From Lentzea waywayandensis (GTDB lineage: Bacteria > Actinomycetota > Actinomycetes > Mycobacteriales > Pseudonocardiaceae): a stretch of DNA of 64,000 nucleotides. Below, in pieces: positions 20,927 through 29,975 of this stretch; the first letter of the stretch is position 1; each line of letters begins with the position of its first letter. The position numbers were made by a program, and so were the translations under genes. The stretch spans positions 777,117 through 841,116 of the forward strand of contig NZ_FOYL01000003.1 in NCBI RefSeq assembly GCF_900115955.1, in the 5' to 3' direction. Below the pieces are notes generated by a model that ran no database searches, was not told the DNA's origin, and saw nothing but the letters and a program-made list of their open reading frames with translations.

Positions 20927-21872
20927 TCCGGCACCGAACCCGCACGCGACGGCCGAAGAGGTCGAGGCGGCCTACAAGGACATCAAACTCGCGCAGGTGC
21001 TCTACCACGACTGGGAAGCGGGCACGTACGACGAGAAGTGGTCGATCTCGTACGACGACCGCTGCATCACCTACGCGACGGACAGGTTCCGCGCCGCGGC
21101 GGGTGACGTCGGCCCGTACGAGCATGCGCTGGAACTGGGCTGTGGCACCGGCTTCTTCCTGCTGAACCTCATGCAGGGCGACGTGATCAAGAAGGGCTCG
21201 GTCACCGACCTGTCGCCCGGCATGGTCGAGGTCGCGCTGCGCAACGCCGCGCACCTCGGGCTGGACGTCGACGGCCGTGTCGCCGACGCCGAGCGGATCC
21301 CGTACGACGACAACACGTTCGACCTCGTCGTCGGTCACGCGGTGCTGCACCACATCCCGGATGTGGAGGCGGCGATGCGCGAGGTGCTGCGGGTGCTCAA
21401 GCCCGGCGGCAAGTTCGTGTTCGCGGGCGACCCGACGAACATCGGCAACTTCTACGCCCGCAAGCTCGGCCAGGCGACGTGGTGGCTGACCACCAACATC
21501 ACCAAGGCCGTGCCGGCGCTGGGCGAGTGGCGCCGTCCGCAGGAGGAGCTCGACGAGTCCTCCCGCGCCGCGGCTCTCGAGGCCGTCGTCGATCTGCACA
21601 CGTTCGACCCGGACCAGCTCGAGGCGACGGCTCGTCGTGCGGGTGCTGTGTCGGTTCGCGCGGTGACCGACGAGCTGTCCGCGGCTCTGTTCGGCTGGCC
21701 GGTGCGCACGTTCGAGGCCGCCGTGCCGCGCGAGAAGCTGGGCTTCGGGTGGGCGCTGTTCGCCTACCGCACCTGGCAGAACCTCTCGTGGGTCGACCAG
21801 AACGTCTTCGCGAAGGTGCTGCCGCGCGAGGTGTTCTACAACGTGTCGATCACCGGCGAGAAGACTTCCTGA
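20916..21872 (+). CDS. Class I SAM-dependent methyltransferase
   Basis: 318 residues. Motif I ALELGCGTGFFLLNL (about 71-85), an acidic motif II region, a post-I segment with RIPYDDNTFDLVVGHAVLHH and LKPGGKFVFAGDP. The C-terminal 120 residues are extra to the Rossmann fold. GTG start inside the end of the enoyl-CoA hydratase gene (11-nt overlap). Substrate unknown. Confidence 0.88.
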   Translation: MATDPAPNPHATAEEVEAAYKDIKLAQVLYHDWEAGTYDEKWSISYDDRCITYATDRFRAAAGDVGPYEHALELGCGTGFFLLNLMQGDVIKKGSVTDLSPGMVEVALRNAAHLGLDVDGRVADAERIPYDDNTFDLVVGHAVLHHIPDVEAAMREVLRVLKPGGKFVFAGDPTNIGNFYARKLGQATWWLTTNITKAVPALGEWRRPQEELDESSRAAALEAVVDLHTFDPDQLEATARRAGAVSVRAVTDELSAALFGWPVRTFEAAVPREKLGFGWALFAYRTWQNLSWVDQNVFAKVLPREVFYNVSITGEKTS

Positions 21873-21873
21873 G

Positions 21874-23034
21874 TTGGGATACGCGTTCACCTCTGCCGAC
21901 GTGGCGTTCCTGCGCTCTGCCGCCGGAACCGCCGCGTTGACCGAGGTGGACGCGTTGCCTTTCTCGGACGCTTCCCGGTTGCGTGACGTCGAGGTCGCGC
22001 GGAAGCTTCTCGGTTCGTCTTTCGCTCCGGTCGTGGAGACCGTGCTGCTGCGGCGTCGTGCCGTGTCCAAACTGGACGGTGCCGGCTCCTGGCTCTTCAC
22101 CGACGACTCACTCCAGCAGGCCACGGCCTCCGCTGTCGCTCGTCATCGCGCCCTGCGGTTCGCTGGTCGCGATGTGCACGACGTGACGTGCTCGGTGGGT
22201 GCGGATCTCTTCGCTTTGAGCGCGGTGGCGTCCCGGTGTCTCGGCTCGGACCTCGATCCGGTACGGCTTGCCATGGCGCGCAACAACGTTCCGGGTCAGC
22301 TGGTCGTTCAGGCCGATGCTCTGCGGCCGGTGTCTCGTGCTGGTGCGGTGACCGCTGACCCGGCCCGCCGCGATTCCGCCGGCCGTCGCAAGTGGAATCC
22401 TTCGGACTTCGTGCCGCCTCTCGACGAGCTGTCCGAGGTGTACGCGGGCGTTGATCTCGCGGTGAAGTGCGCTCCCGGCATCGACTTCGCCGTCGCGCCG
22501 TGGGCTTCCGAGATCGAGGTCGTGTCCCTGGACGGCGCGGTCCGGGAGGCCTGTCTGTGGACCAGAGGCCTTGCCACGCCTGGGGTTTCGCGCCGCGCCT
22601 CCGTGCTGCACGGCTCGGATTCGTGGACGTTGACGGACGCCGAACCCGACGACTGCACGGTCGCCCCGCCCGGCGCGTGGATCATCGATCCGGACGGCGC
22701 GGTCGTGCGCGCGGGGCTGGTGCGGCACTACGCGGCGCGGCACGGGTTGTGGCAGCTCGACGAACGCATCGCGTACCTGAGCGGGGACAAGCCGCCTCCG
22801 GGCATCCGCGCGTTCCGCGTGCTCGAACACGGGCACTACACGGAGAAGTCGCTCAAGTCGTTGCTGAAGACGCGCGGGGTCGGCCGGTTGGAGATCCTGG
22901 TGCGCGGCCTGGACGTCGACCCGAACACGTTGCGCAAGCGGCTGAAGCTCTCCGGTTCCGCGTCGGCCACGGTCGTGCTGACCAGGATCGGCTCAAAGCC
23001 CGTTTTCGTGCTGTCCGAGGCTGAGCGCACCTAG
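21874..23034 (+). CDS. THUMP-like domain / SAM methyltransferase-like protein
   Basis: 386 residues. The N-terminal part (FLRSAAGTAALTEVDAL) and a central Rossmann-like motif (DVTCSVGADLFALS; GSDLDPVRLAMARNN) are followed by a C-terminal domain (HGHYTEKSLKSLLKTRGVGR) that I recognise as the THUMP-like domain of actinobacterial RNA-modification-type proteins. TTG start 1 nt after the preceding stop. Overlaps the convergent TetR gene by 42 nt. RNA or protein substrate unknown. Confidence 0.82.
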   Translation: MGYAFTSADVAFLRSAAGTAALTEVDALPFSDASRLRDVEVARKLLGSSFAPVVETVLLRRRAVSKLDGAGSWLFTDDSLQQATASAVARHRALRFAGRDVHDVTCSVGADLFALSAVASRCLGSDLDPVRLAMARNNVPGQLVVQADALRPVSRAGAVTADPARRDSAGRRKWNPSDFVPPLDELSEVYAGVDLAVKCAPGIDFAVAPWASEIEVVSLDGAVREACLWTRGLATPGVSRRASVLHGSDSWTLTDAEPDDCTVAPPGAWIIDPDGAVVRAGLVRHYAARHGLWQLDERIAYLSGDKPPPGIRAFRVLEHGHYTEKSLKSLLKTRGVGRLEILVRGLDVDPNTLRKRLKLSGSASATVVLTRIGSKPVFVLSEAERT

Positions 23035-23580
23035 CAGCAGGTCAAGGCGGTTCTCGTCGTGCACCGGTCGCAGTCTCCCGCCCTGCATGAGGGTTGCGAT
23101 GCCGTGCAGCGAGCTCCAGAAGACCTCCGTCAACGCCTCCAGGTCGCGTTCGCCTCGAACGGGTTCGACCGCGGCGACCAGTTCTCCGAACGCATCGAGC
23201 AGTTCCTGCGGCACCTCGTCCGTGCCCCACGGAATGTCGGACTGCTGCACGAACATCGCGTCGTAGAGCGCGGGCCTTCGTCGCGCGAACTCGAGGTATG
23301 CCTCCGCTGCGGCCCGCAGCCGTGACTCCCCTCGTGACGGACGGGCTTTCCGCAACAGCCGGGCCAGGTCACCGCACCCCTGGATCGCGACGGCGCGCAC
23401 GATCGCGTCCTTGCCCTTGAAGTGGCTGTAGAGCACCGGCTGGCTGTACTCGACCTTCTCGGCGAGCCTGCGCGTGGTGACCGCGTCCCAGCCCTCCTCC
23501 TCGGCCAGTTCGCGGGCCGCGTCGATGATCAGCTGGTGCCGCTCCGCGCGTTCACGCTCGCGCCGGTTCTGGATGCTCAC
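22993..23580 (-). CDS. TetR-family repressor
   Basis: 195 residues from GTG 23580; a TTG at 23586 is in frame. HTH at about 8-54 (AARELAEEEGWDAVTTRRLAEKV...QPVLYSHFKGKDAIV), then a ligand domain with WGTDEVP and a TetR_C_33-like end. TAGATT 6 nt before the GTG lies inside a perfect palindrome, so the gene should be leaderless and autorepressed. Divergent from the DUF4267 gene, which has the same operator. Confidence 0.9.
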   Translation of the reverse strand: MSIQNRRERERAERHQLIIDAARELAEEEGWDAVTTRRLAEKVEYSQPVLYSHFKGKDAIVRAVAIQGCGDLARLLRKARPSRGESRLRAAAEAYLEFARRRPALYDAMFVQQSDIPWGTDEVPQELLDAFGELVAAVEPVRGERDLEALTEVFWSSLHGIATLMQGGRLRPVHDENRLDLLLGALSLGQHENGL

Positions 23581-23589
23581 CCGCAAAAT

Positions 23590-23602
23590 CTAGCACTGCT
23601 AG
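23590..23602. promoter_or_regulatory. TetR operator copy 1
   Basis: CTAGCACTGCTAG, a perfect 6+1+6 palindrome overlapping the probable -10 (TAGATT, minus strand) of the TetR gene. Confidence 0.7.
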
Positions 23603-23640
23603 ACATCCGAGCGCTCGCAATGTTAGCGTCGCTCCAATCG

Positions 23641-23653
23641 CTAGCACTGCTAG
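23641..23653. promoter_or_regulatory. TetR operator copy 2
   Basis: An identical CTAGCACTGCTAG, centre 51 bp from copy 1. It runs into TAGATT on the plus strand, a likely -10 for the membrane protein gene at 23672. Confidence 0.7.
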
Positions 23654-23671
23654 ATTCTTGCGGAGGATGCA

Positions 23672-24061
23672 ATGCGTTTGACCACGATCCTGGGTTGGCT
23701 TGTCGTGCTGGCCGGCTTTTACTTCGGCCTGAGCTACCTGCTCAACGGCGACGGTTCGGCAGCGGGCTTCGGCATCGTCGACCCGGCCGGCTACTACGTC
23801 GTGAAGGGCGTGCGCGATCTCGCCTATGCCCTGACAGCCCTGATCCTGCTGCTGATGGGCCATCGGCGAGCCCTGGGCTGGGTGATCCTGGCGGACTCGA
23901 TCATCCCGATCGGCGACTGCCTCGCCGTGATCACGCACGGCGGCACGGTGGGCTACGCGCTCATGGTGCACGGCTCGGCGGCCGTGCTGGTGCTGCTCAC
24001 GGCCGGTTTGCTGCTGCGGGAGACAGCGCCCGAACGGCCTCGCGCAGTTCCGGCTCAGTGA
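23672..24061 (+). CDS. DUF4267-type small membrane protein
   Basis: 129 residues with four predicted transmembrane helices (about 5-25, 48-66, 70-90, 96-116). Composition and the YYVVKGVRDLAYAL segment match the DUF4267 family. GGAGG 7 nt before the ATG. Divergent from, and sharing an operator with, the TetR gene, so it is the probable target; the inducing ligand is unknown. The 3-prime end overlaps the convergent nucleotidyltransferase gene by 65 nt. Confidence 0.85.
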   Translation: MRLTTILGWLVVLAGFYFGLSYLLNGDGSAAGFGIVDPAGYYVVKGVRDLAYALTALILLLMGHRRALGWVILADSIIPIGDCLAVITHGGTVGYALMVHGSAAVLVLLTAGLLLRETAPERPRAVPAQ

Positions 24062-24722
24062 TCTCCCCGAGCAACAGCCCGGTCAGCACGTGAAACGCTC
24101 GCGCCAACTCGTCGGGATGCGTGGACAACACGAGCGTCCCGGCGAACGCGCCGGCGTTCCGCAGGTCGTCCAGCCCCCGCCCCTGCACCGCGTTCACCTC
24201 TTCGCGCAGGCACCACAACGACATCACGTGGTCGCGCATCCCGTTGATCATGTAGGCCGCCTGCCACGCACGCCCGCGCGCGATGGACGACCGCGCGTGC
24301 AGTGCGTACAGCCAGGCCAGCCCGATGAGCTCGTCACGATCAGGCTGCCCGGACTGCGGCAGTTCGTTCGTCCCGCCGAACAACAGCTTGAACGTGGGTC
24401 CGGTGGCCCCGAACTTGTCAGACGGCCAGAACGCGACGTCCACCTGCAACGTCGACCGCATCAGGAACACCCGAAACAGCACCGTGCCGTGCCGAACGTC
24501 AAGATGGCTGACGGCACCGCACGCGTACATCAACGCCGTCCAGTCAACGACCACCGCATCCAACTCGCCTTCGACCGACAGCGCGAAGTCGATGTCGGAC
24601 CAGCGATCTTCCCTGCCCACCGCCGCCGACCCGGTCAGCGCCGCCCCGACCACACGGGGATCGTCGTCGGCGGCGTTGACGAGGTCGCGGCGCAACTGAT
24701 CACGCTCAGAAACCGAGAACAC
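23997..24722 (-). CDS. Nucleotidyltransferase-fold protein
   Basis: 241 residues. The minimal nucleotidyltransferase motif is visible: GSAAVGREDRWSDIDFAL (GS...DxD with D43 and D45 approximately), with a third carboxylate probably in LQVDVAFW. The C-terminal half is helical (LAWLYALHARSSIARGRAWQAAYMINGMRDHV), as in aminoglycoside-nucleotidyltransferase-like or HEPN-fused proteins. GTG start. Substrate unknown; antibiotic modification is possible but not shown. Confidence 0.8.
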   Translation of the reverse strand: MFSVSERDQLRRDLVNAADDDPRVVGAALTGSAAVGREDRWSDIDFALSVEGELDAVVVDWTALMYACGAVSHLDVRHGTVLFRVFLMRSTLQVDVAFWPSDKFGATGPTFKLLFGGTNELPQSGQPDRDELIGLAWLYALHARSSIARGRAWQAAYMINGMRDHVMSLWCLREEVNAVQGRGLDDLRNAGAFAGTLVLSTHPDELARAFHVLTGLLLGEITEPELREAVRALSPAAANRP

Positions 24723-24777
24723 GGTCCAAGATTATTGGCCGCGGCATCAGCCTCGCTGGAGACCGCGACATTCCACG

Positions 24778-26595
24778 TCAGCCGGGCTTGCGCACGAGGT
24801 TCGTGTACCCCGCCAACGCCAGCGTCGCCAACCCCCACACAGCAAGCTGCACCAGCCAGATGGCCGCGGTGAACGCCTGCCCCTTCTTCGACGCGGTGTC
24901 CAGATCGCACCGCGCCCGCATCCCGGTCATGGCCAGCGGCAACCCGCGGTCCAGCCCGAGCCCGATCAGTTCGACCGTGGAGCAGGGAACCCCAGCCACC
25001 CCGGTCGCGCTCGTGACCCGTTCGGCGACGAGATGCCCGGGACGGGTGTCGACCTGCCCGGCCCACCAGCCGATCGCCCCGGCGACGACGAGCACCAGCA
25101 GCAGGGCGGCGGCCGTGCGGCGCGCTCGGTAGCCGTACCCGGCCAGCACTCCCCACAGCCAGTGGAACCACCGCGTCAACGGCCCACCCAACGACTGAGG
25201 GCTGCGCCGCCGCAGATCTGTCTGCTGTGCCATGAGAATCCGGCGCACGGTGCCGTCGTGCCCGGCGGCTCGCTCGACCGCGGCAAGGCGCTGATAGGAC
25301 GAAGCGTGATAAGCCGGTGTGTGGCAGCGAATCAGGTGAAGCCATTTCTGCCAATCCCAGTCCGCGCCGAGCGATGCGTAGCTGAACTCGTCCAGCCAAA
25401 CGCGACGAGCGCGGGAGCACTCCTCGAGGCGGCAGATGAGGGTGGGCGGCAGGTTGGCTGATGTTCCGACGACCACGTTCCGCAGGTCCAGCAACGCGAT
25501 CGTGTTCGCGTCCGCGTGGATCTCGAGCGCCTGTCCGCACCTGAGGGTGCCGCCGACACGGGTGTCGGCCAGGTTCAGGACGGCGTGGCCACCGTTCGCG
25601 GACAACCGGGTTCGCCCGAGCAGGATCACGGCACCGTCGACGTGAAGGCGGTACGCACTCACAGCGGGGCCCGCCGTGTTCGCGATCTCCGAGTGCTTGA
25701 CCGAGAGGTCCGTGTCGATGTGGCCGGCCATCAGGTCGATCGTGCCCTGGGCGCTGTGGGCTGAGATGCGACAGCCTTGCACGAGCAGGTTGTCGGTTCT
25801 GATGCCGCCCGCAGCGATCGCTGGGCCTGCGGTGTTGGTGATCTCAGCATTCACCAGCTGGACGCCGCCCGCGATGCGAGTGCCGGCTAGGCGGATCGTG
25901 CCGTCCAAGCCGTGTCCGGTGAAGCGCGTTCCGTCTCCCAGGCGGAGGAGACCGCCGGCTTGGGCGCCGTTCATCATGACGGCGGGTCCGGCGGTGTTGG
26001 TGATCGTCGTCGCGGCCACTTCGAGGTCGGAACCAAAGCGGGCGCCGACCATGTTGATCGCGCCGAGATTGCTGTGTCCGGTGATCCGCAGGTCGTCTTT
26101 CATGATCATTGCGCCGCCCACTGTGATGCCCGCGGCGTTGAGGGCGAGACGTGTAGTACTGGTGATCGCGGCGCCAGAGAGTTCGAGGCTTCCCGCGACG
26201 TGAGCGCCCATCAGCCGGATCGCGTCCTGCCCGTCCCGAGCGACGACGCTGGTTCCGGCGTGCAGGAGCAGGTCACTGCTGACGTGGAGGCCGTCCGCGT
26301 AGATCTCGGTGCACTTCACCCCATGGAGCACCAGGTGCGGCAGACGTGCGGAGCGGGCGTTGATCAACTCGGTGAAGGTGCAGTCCTGCGCGGTCAAGCC
26401 GACGACCGCGTTCACCCTGCTGAGATCGAGGCTGCCCTTGACTCGCGCTCCGATCAGCCGCACGCCGCGCGGATCGAGATCGCCGTGGCGGCCGAGCAGC
26501 AACTCCCTGATCAGGTCGGCCCGCACCACGTCACCGGGCCTCAGCCACTCGCCGTCGCGGGCCGCCTTGATGAGCCGCTGCTCGATGTCGGTCAC
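24778..26595 (-). CDS. Membrane protein with long beta-helix-like repeat region
   Basis: 605 residues. From about 35 to 390 the chain is made of irregular repeats of 20-30 residues with a pattern such as IRLMGAHVAGSLELSGAAIT, INMVGARFGSDLEVAATTITNTAGPA and IRLAGTRIAGGVQLVNAEITNTAGPA. This suggests a right-handed beta-helix or pentapeptide/bactofilin-like stack. The phrase I-x-NTAGPA recurs three times. Two transmembrane helices lie near the end (about 500-520 and 575-597). Homologues in Streptomyces are often labelled membrane-associated oxidoreductase, but no redox motif is visible. GTG start. Function unknown. Confidence 0.8.
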   Translation of the reverse strand: MTDIEQRLIKAARDGEWLRPGDVVRADLIRELLLGRHGDLDPRGVRLIGARVKGSLDLSRVNAVVGLTAQDCTFTELINARSARLPHLVLHGVKCTEIYADGLHVSSDLLLHAGTSVVARDGQDAIRLMGAHVAGSLELSGAAITSTTRLALNAAGITVGGAMIMKDDLRITGHSNLGAINMVGARFGSDLEVAATTITNTAGPAVMMNGAQAGGLLRLGDGTRFTGHGLDGTIRLAGTRIAGGVQLVNAEITNTAGPAIAAGGIRTDNLLVQGCRISAHSAQGTIDLMAGHIDTDLSVKHSEIANTAGPAVSAYRLHVDGAVILLGRTRLSANGGHAVLNLADTRVGGTLRCGQALEIHADANTIALLDLRNVVVGTSANLPPTLICRLEECSRARRVWLDEFSYASLGADWDWQKWLHLIRCHTPAYHASSYQRLAAVERAAGHDGTVRRILMAQQTDLRRRSPQSLGGPLTRWFHWLWGVLAGYGYRARRTAAALLLVLVVAGAIGWWAGQVDTRPGHLVAERVTSATGVAGVPCSTVELIGLGLDRGLPLAMTGMRARCDLDTASKKGQAFTAAIWLVQLAVWGLATLALAGYTNLVRKPG

Positions 26596-26659
26596 TGCCG
26601 GATCATCCTCTCGGCGGGTGCGGCCCAGTCGGTGAACCGAGCCGCCCCACCGGGATGGA

Positions 26660-29600
26660 CTAACCCAGTGCCACAGCGAAGATGTGCATGTTGACGTCGT
26701 CCGGCAGCACGACGCTCGCCAGCGTCTTGCCCTCCGGGGCCACGTACGTCTTCGTCGCGAAGATGTGCGTGGCGACCTTCTCGTTGCCGCCGCCCAGCGT
26801 GTTGCGATACGGCGTGTTCGCGATGATCACGTTGCCGAAGCTCGGTGCCGCTCCGCCGCCGCCCAGCGTCCAGTCGCTGAACCCGATGTCGACCGACGCC
26901 GTGGTGCCGTCCGTGAACGTCACCGTGGCCGGCTTCGTTCGCGCACCGTTGGCCGCGGAGCCGACGAAAGCGAGCTTGGTTCCGGACAGGGCAAGCGTTT
27001 GCTTCGCCGCGGTCGCGTTGTCGGGACGGCCGGGAGGCGACGACGGCCACGTGAACGTGAGGCCGTCGACGGTGCTGGTGCCGCCCGGCGGAAGACCGGC
27101 CGTGGCCAGGGCTTCCCTCGAGTAGCTGTAGCCGCCGCCGTCGAAGTCGCCCTCGCCGTCCGCGTCGGCGGAGGCGCCCACGTTGTTCACGGCGGCGAGC
27201 ATGCTGCCCGCCGGCGCGACCTTCACCGTCTGCGGCAGCACGACCGGCTTGGACGCGCCCTCGACGTTCACCGTCACGGTGAAGTCGTAGAAGCCTTGCG
27301 CGGTACCGGCTTCGGCCGTGACCGTGAACTCGGCGGGCACGGCACCGGTGGTGGGCGTGAACTTCAGCGTCTCCGGGCCGGTGATCGTGTAGGTCGCCTT
27401 CGGGTCACCGTCGTAGAGCTTGACCGAGTTGACCTTCGCCGTCACCGACTTGCCGGGCTCGACCACGAGCTGCCGCGGTTCGACGGTCAGGAAGTACGGC
27501 TGGTCGTGCTTGATCGGCTTCTCGCCGTCGCGGAACGACGGCGGGGCATCGGTCGCACCCGTGCCCCAGGCGGAAGGTGCCTTGCCCAGCACGAAGTCCA
27601 GCTTGCCGCCGCGTTCCACGAACGACTCGGGCAGCCAGGTCTTCGACGAAGTGCGGCCGTTGACCTTCAACGACTGCACGTACTTCGTGGCGTGGTTCGC
27701 TTGAGGAGCGTTGATCGTGATGTCCTTGCCGCCACCGCGGTTGATCTTCACCGACGTGAACAGCGGGCTGCTCAGCGCCAGCTCGGCACGTGACGGCACC
27801 TGCGGGTAGATGCCCATCGCGGTGAACACGAACCACGACGACATCGCGCCGAGGTCGTCGTTGCCGGGGATGCCGCCGGGAGCGTTCTTCCACAGCGTGC
27901 CGATCGTCTCGCGCAACGTCTCCTGCGCCTTGGCGGGCTGGCCCGTGTAGTTGTAGAGCCACGGCACGTTCACGGACGGCTCGTTGTCCAGTTCGGACTT
28001 CGCGCCGCCACGACCCGTGAGGGCCCAGCTGCCGTCGGCGTTGTGGAAGAAGTCGTCCAGTCGCTTGTTGGCGCGTTCGCGGCTGCCCAGCGAGTCGACG
28101 AGCCCGGCGACGTTGTGCGTCACCATCCACGTGTACTGGGCGCTGCTGCCCTCCACGAACCCGTTGCCGGTGTCCGGCGTGAAGTCCTTGACCCACGTGC
28201 CGTCGGCGTTGCGGTTGCGGATGTAGCCGCCGGTGCTGTCGGCGACCGGGTCGAAGTTGTTCTGCCACCACTGCGCGCGCTCGGCGAACGTCTTCGCGAT
28301 CTTCTTGTCGCCGGTGCGTTCGGCGAGCTGGCTGATCGCGAAGTCCGCCGCGGAGATCTCCAGGGTCTCCGCAGCGCCGCCCCACGCGTTCGACACGGAC
28401 GGCATGTACTTGTTCTGCAGGTACTTGTCGAGCGACGGCCGCTGCCCGACCGACATCACGGCCCAGCCGTCCTTGCTCAGGTCCAGCGCCGTGGGCACGG
28501 TCGCGGCCTTCACCAAACTCCGAAGCGACGACTTGACGTCGTACCCGTCGCCGCCGAACGCCGAGATGGCCGCCAGCGCGATGGGTGCCGGGTCGCCGTT
28601 CATCACGTGCGTGCCGCCGCCGTTGTGCGTCCAGCGGTCCCACACGCCGTTGTTCTGCTCCGACTGGTTGAGCAGCGACTGCGCGATGTCCGAGCCGATC
28701 TGCGGTTCGAGCATGGTGAGCAGTTGCAGCTGCGAGCGGTAGATGTCCCAGCCGGAGAACGTGCCGTACTGGGCTTTCTGCCGTTTCTTGTCGATCTTGT
28801 GGGTCTTGCCGTCGAACCCGGCGTACTCGCCGTTGACGTCGCTGAACAGGTTGGGGTGCAGCAGGGAGTGGTACAGCGCGGTGTAGAACTTCGTCCGCTC
28901 GTCATCGGAGCCGCCGCCGACCTCGATGCGCTTGAGCTGCTTCTGCCACGCGATGTACGCGTTGTCCCTCATGTCCTCAATGGACTGCCCCTTGTTCTCG
29001 GCCTTGAGGTTCGCCTTCGCGTTGTCCAGGCTGACGTAGGAGATGCCGACCTTGACGCCGACCTGCGAGCCGGGCGCGAAGCCGAGGTAGGCGCCAGAAC
29101 CCTTGCCCAGCACCGGCCAGCCGTTCGTTCCGTACGTCGTGCCGCCCTTGGAGGACGTGCTTCCGGCCGTGACAACGTTGTCCTGGTACGTGCCGACCTC
29201 GGTGAACTCCTGGTCGAACTCCGCCACGAAGTGCAGCGTGTAGTAGCTGCGGCGGCCGACCTGGTTGATGTAGCCGCAGAAGTTGCCGCTCGTGACGCTG
29301 CCGGTGATCGTCCGCTTGTCCTTGTCGATCACCGTCTGGGCGTCGGACGAGCCGACCTGCGACTTGGAGGTGTTGATCAGCACCGTCGCCGGCTTGTCGG
29401 CGGGGAAGCTGAACCGCGCGGCACCGGTGCGTTCGGTGGCGGACAGCTCGGCCTTGGCGCCGGACTTCAAAGTCACGTCGTAGCGACCGGGCTTGGCCAC
29501 CTCGTCGGCGTGCGCGAACTCGCTGGCGTAGACCGCGTCGGTCGCGTCCGTGGTCGGCGACGTGGTGACGGCCCCGACGTGCGGGAAGATCGGGATGTCA

Positions 29601-29917
29601 CCACTTCCGCCCGCACAGCCCGTTCCCGACATGTGGGTGAGGCTGAAGCCGCGGATCTTCGTGGCGTCGTACCGGTATCCGCCGGGGGCCGCGGCACGCA
29701 GGGTGTTGCCGCGACTGGCTTCCGGGCTGAAGGAGAACATGCCGAACGGCACGACCGCGCCGGGAAAGGTGTTCCCGAGGTTGGTCGTGCCGATGAACGG
29801 GTTCACGTGTGCCGCCGGATCCGGCACCACCTGAATCTGGGGCTGAGCGGAGGCAGGGACCACTCCGAACGTCATGGCCACCGCTACCGCAGCCGTCGTG
29901 AGGACTCTTCGCTGCAT
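26660..29917 (-). CDS. Secreted GH92 alpha-1,2-mannosidase-type glycosidase
   Basis: 1085 residues. Signal peptide (MQRRVLTTAAVAVAMTFGVV, cleavage after ASA). The GH92 N-terminal beta-sandwich begins VNPFIGTTNLGNTFPGAVVPFGMFSFSPE. The helical catalytic domain has GTFSGWDIYRSQ, WGGAAETLEISAADFAI and, near its end, PGNDDLGAMSSWFVFTAMGIYP, which contains the family catalytic region. Two beta domains follow: one like NEW3/NPCBM-associated (about 830-920) and a C-terminal about 150 residues. Family members remove alpha-linked mannose from N-glycans or yeast mannan, so it probably serves saprophytic use of fungal wall sugar. The ATG at 29917 is chosen for the signal peptide; its ribosome site is weak. 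Confidence 0.92.
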   Translation of the reverse strand: MQRRVLTTAAVAVAMTFGVVPASAQPQIQVVPDPAAHVNPFIGTTNLGNTFPGAVVPFGMFSFSPEASRGNTLRAAAPGGYRYDATKIRGFSLTHMSGTGCAGGSGDIPIFPHVGAVTTSPTTDATDAVYASEFAHADEVAKPGRYDVTLKSGAKAELSATERTGAARFSFPADKPATVLINTSKSQVGSSDAQTVIDKDKRTITGSVTSGNFCGYINQVGRRSYYTLHFVAEFDQEFTEVGTYQDNVVTAGSTSSKGGTTYGTNGWPVLGKGSGAYLGFAPGSQVGVKVGISYVSLDNAKANLKAENKGQSIEDMRDNAYIAWQKQLKRIEVGGGSDDERTKFYTALYHSLLHPNLFSDVNGEYAGFDGKTHKIDKKRQKAQYGTFSGWDIYRSQLQLLTMLEPQIGSDIAQSLLNQSEQNNGVWDRWTHNGGGTHVMNGDPAPIALAAISAFGGDGYDVKSSLRSLVKAATVPTALDLSKDGWAVMSVGQRPSLDKYLQNKYMPSVSNAWGGAAETLEISAADFAISQLAERTGDKKIAKTFAERAQWWQNNFDPVADSTGGYIRNRNADGTWVKDFTPDTGNGFVEGSSAQYTWMVTHNVAGLVDSLGSRERANKRLDDFFHNADGSWALTGRGGAKSELDNEPSVNVPWLYNYTGQPAKAQETLRETIGTLWKNAPGGIPGNDDLGAMSSWFVFTAMGIYPQVPSRAELALSSPLFTSVKINRGGGKDITINAPQANHATKYVQSLKVNGRTSSKTWLPESFVERGGKLDFVLGKAPSAWGTGATDAPPSFRDGEKPIKHDQPYFLTVEPRQLVVEPGKSVTAKVNSVKLYDGDPKATYTITGPETLKFTPTTGAVPAEFTVTAEAGTAQGFYDFTVTVNVEGASKPVVLPQTVKVAPAGSMLAAVNNVGASADADGEGDFDGGGYSYSREALATAGLPPGGTSTVDGLTFTWPSSPPGRPDNATAAKQTLALSGTKLAFVGSAANGARTKPATVTFTDGTTASVDIGFSDWTLGGGGAAPSFGNVIIANTPYRNTLGGGNEKVATHIFATKTYVAPEGKTLASVVLPDDVNMHIFAVALG

Positions 29918-29975
29918 GGTCGCGGACCCTACTTTCCGTGCCCGCACAACCCCAGAGAGCGACGTGAAGTTGTCG

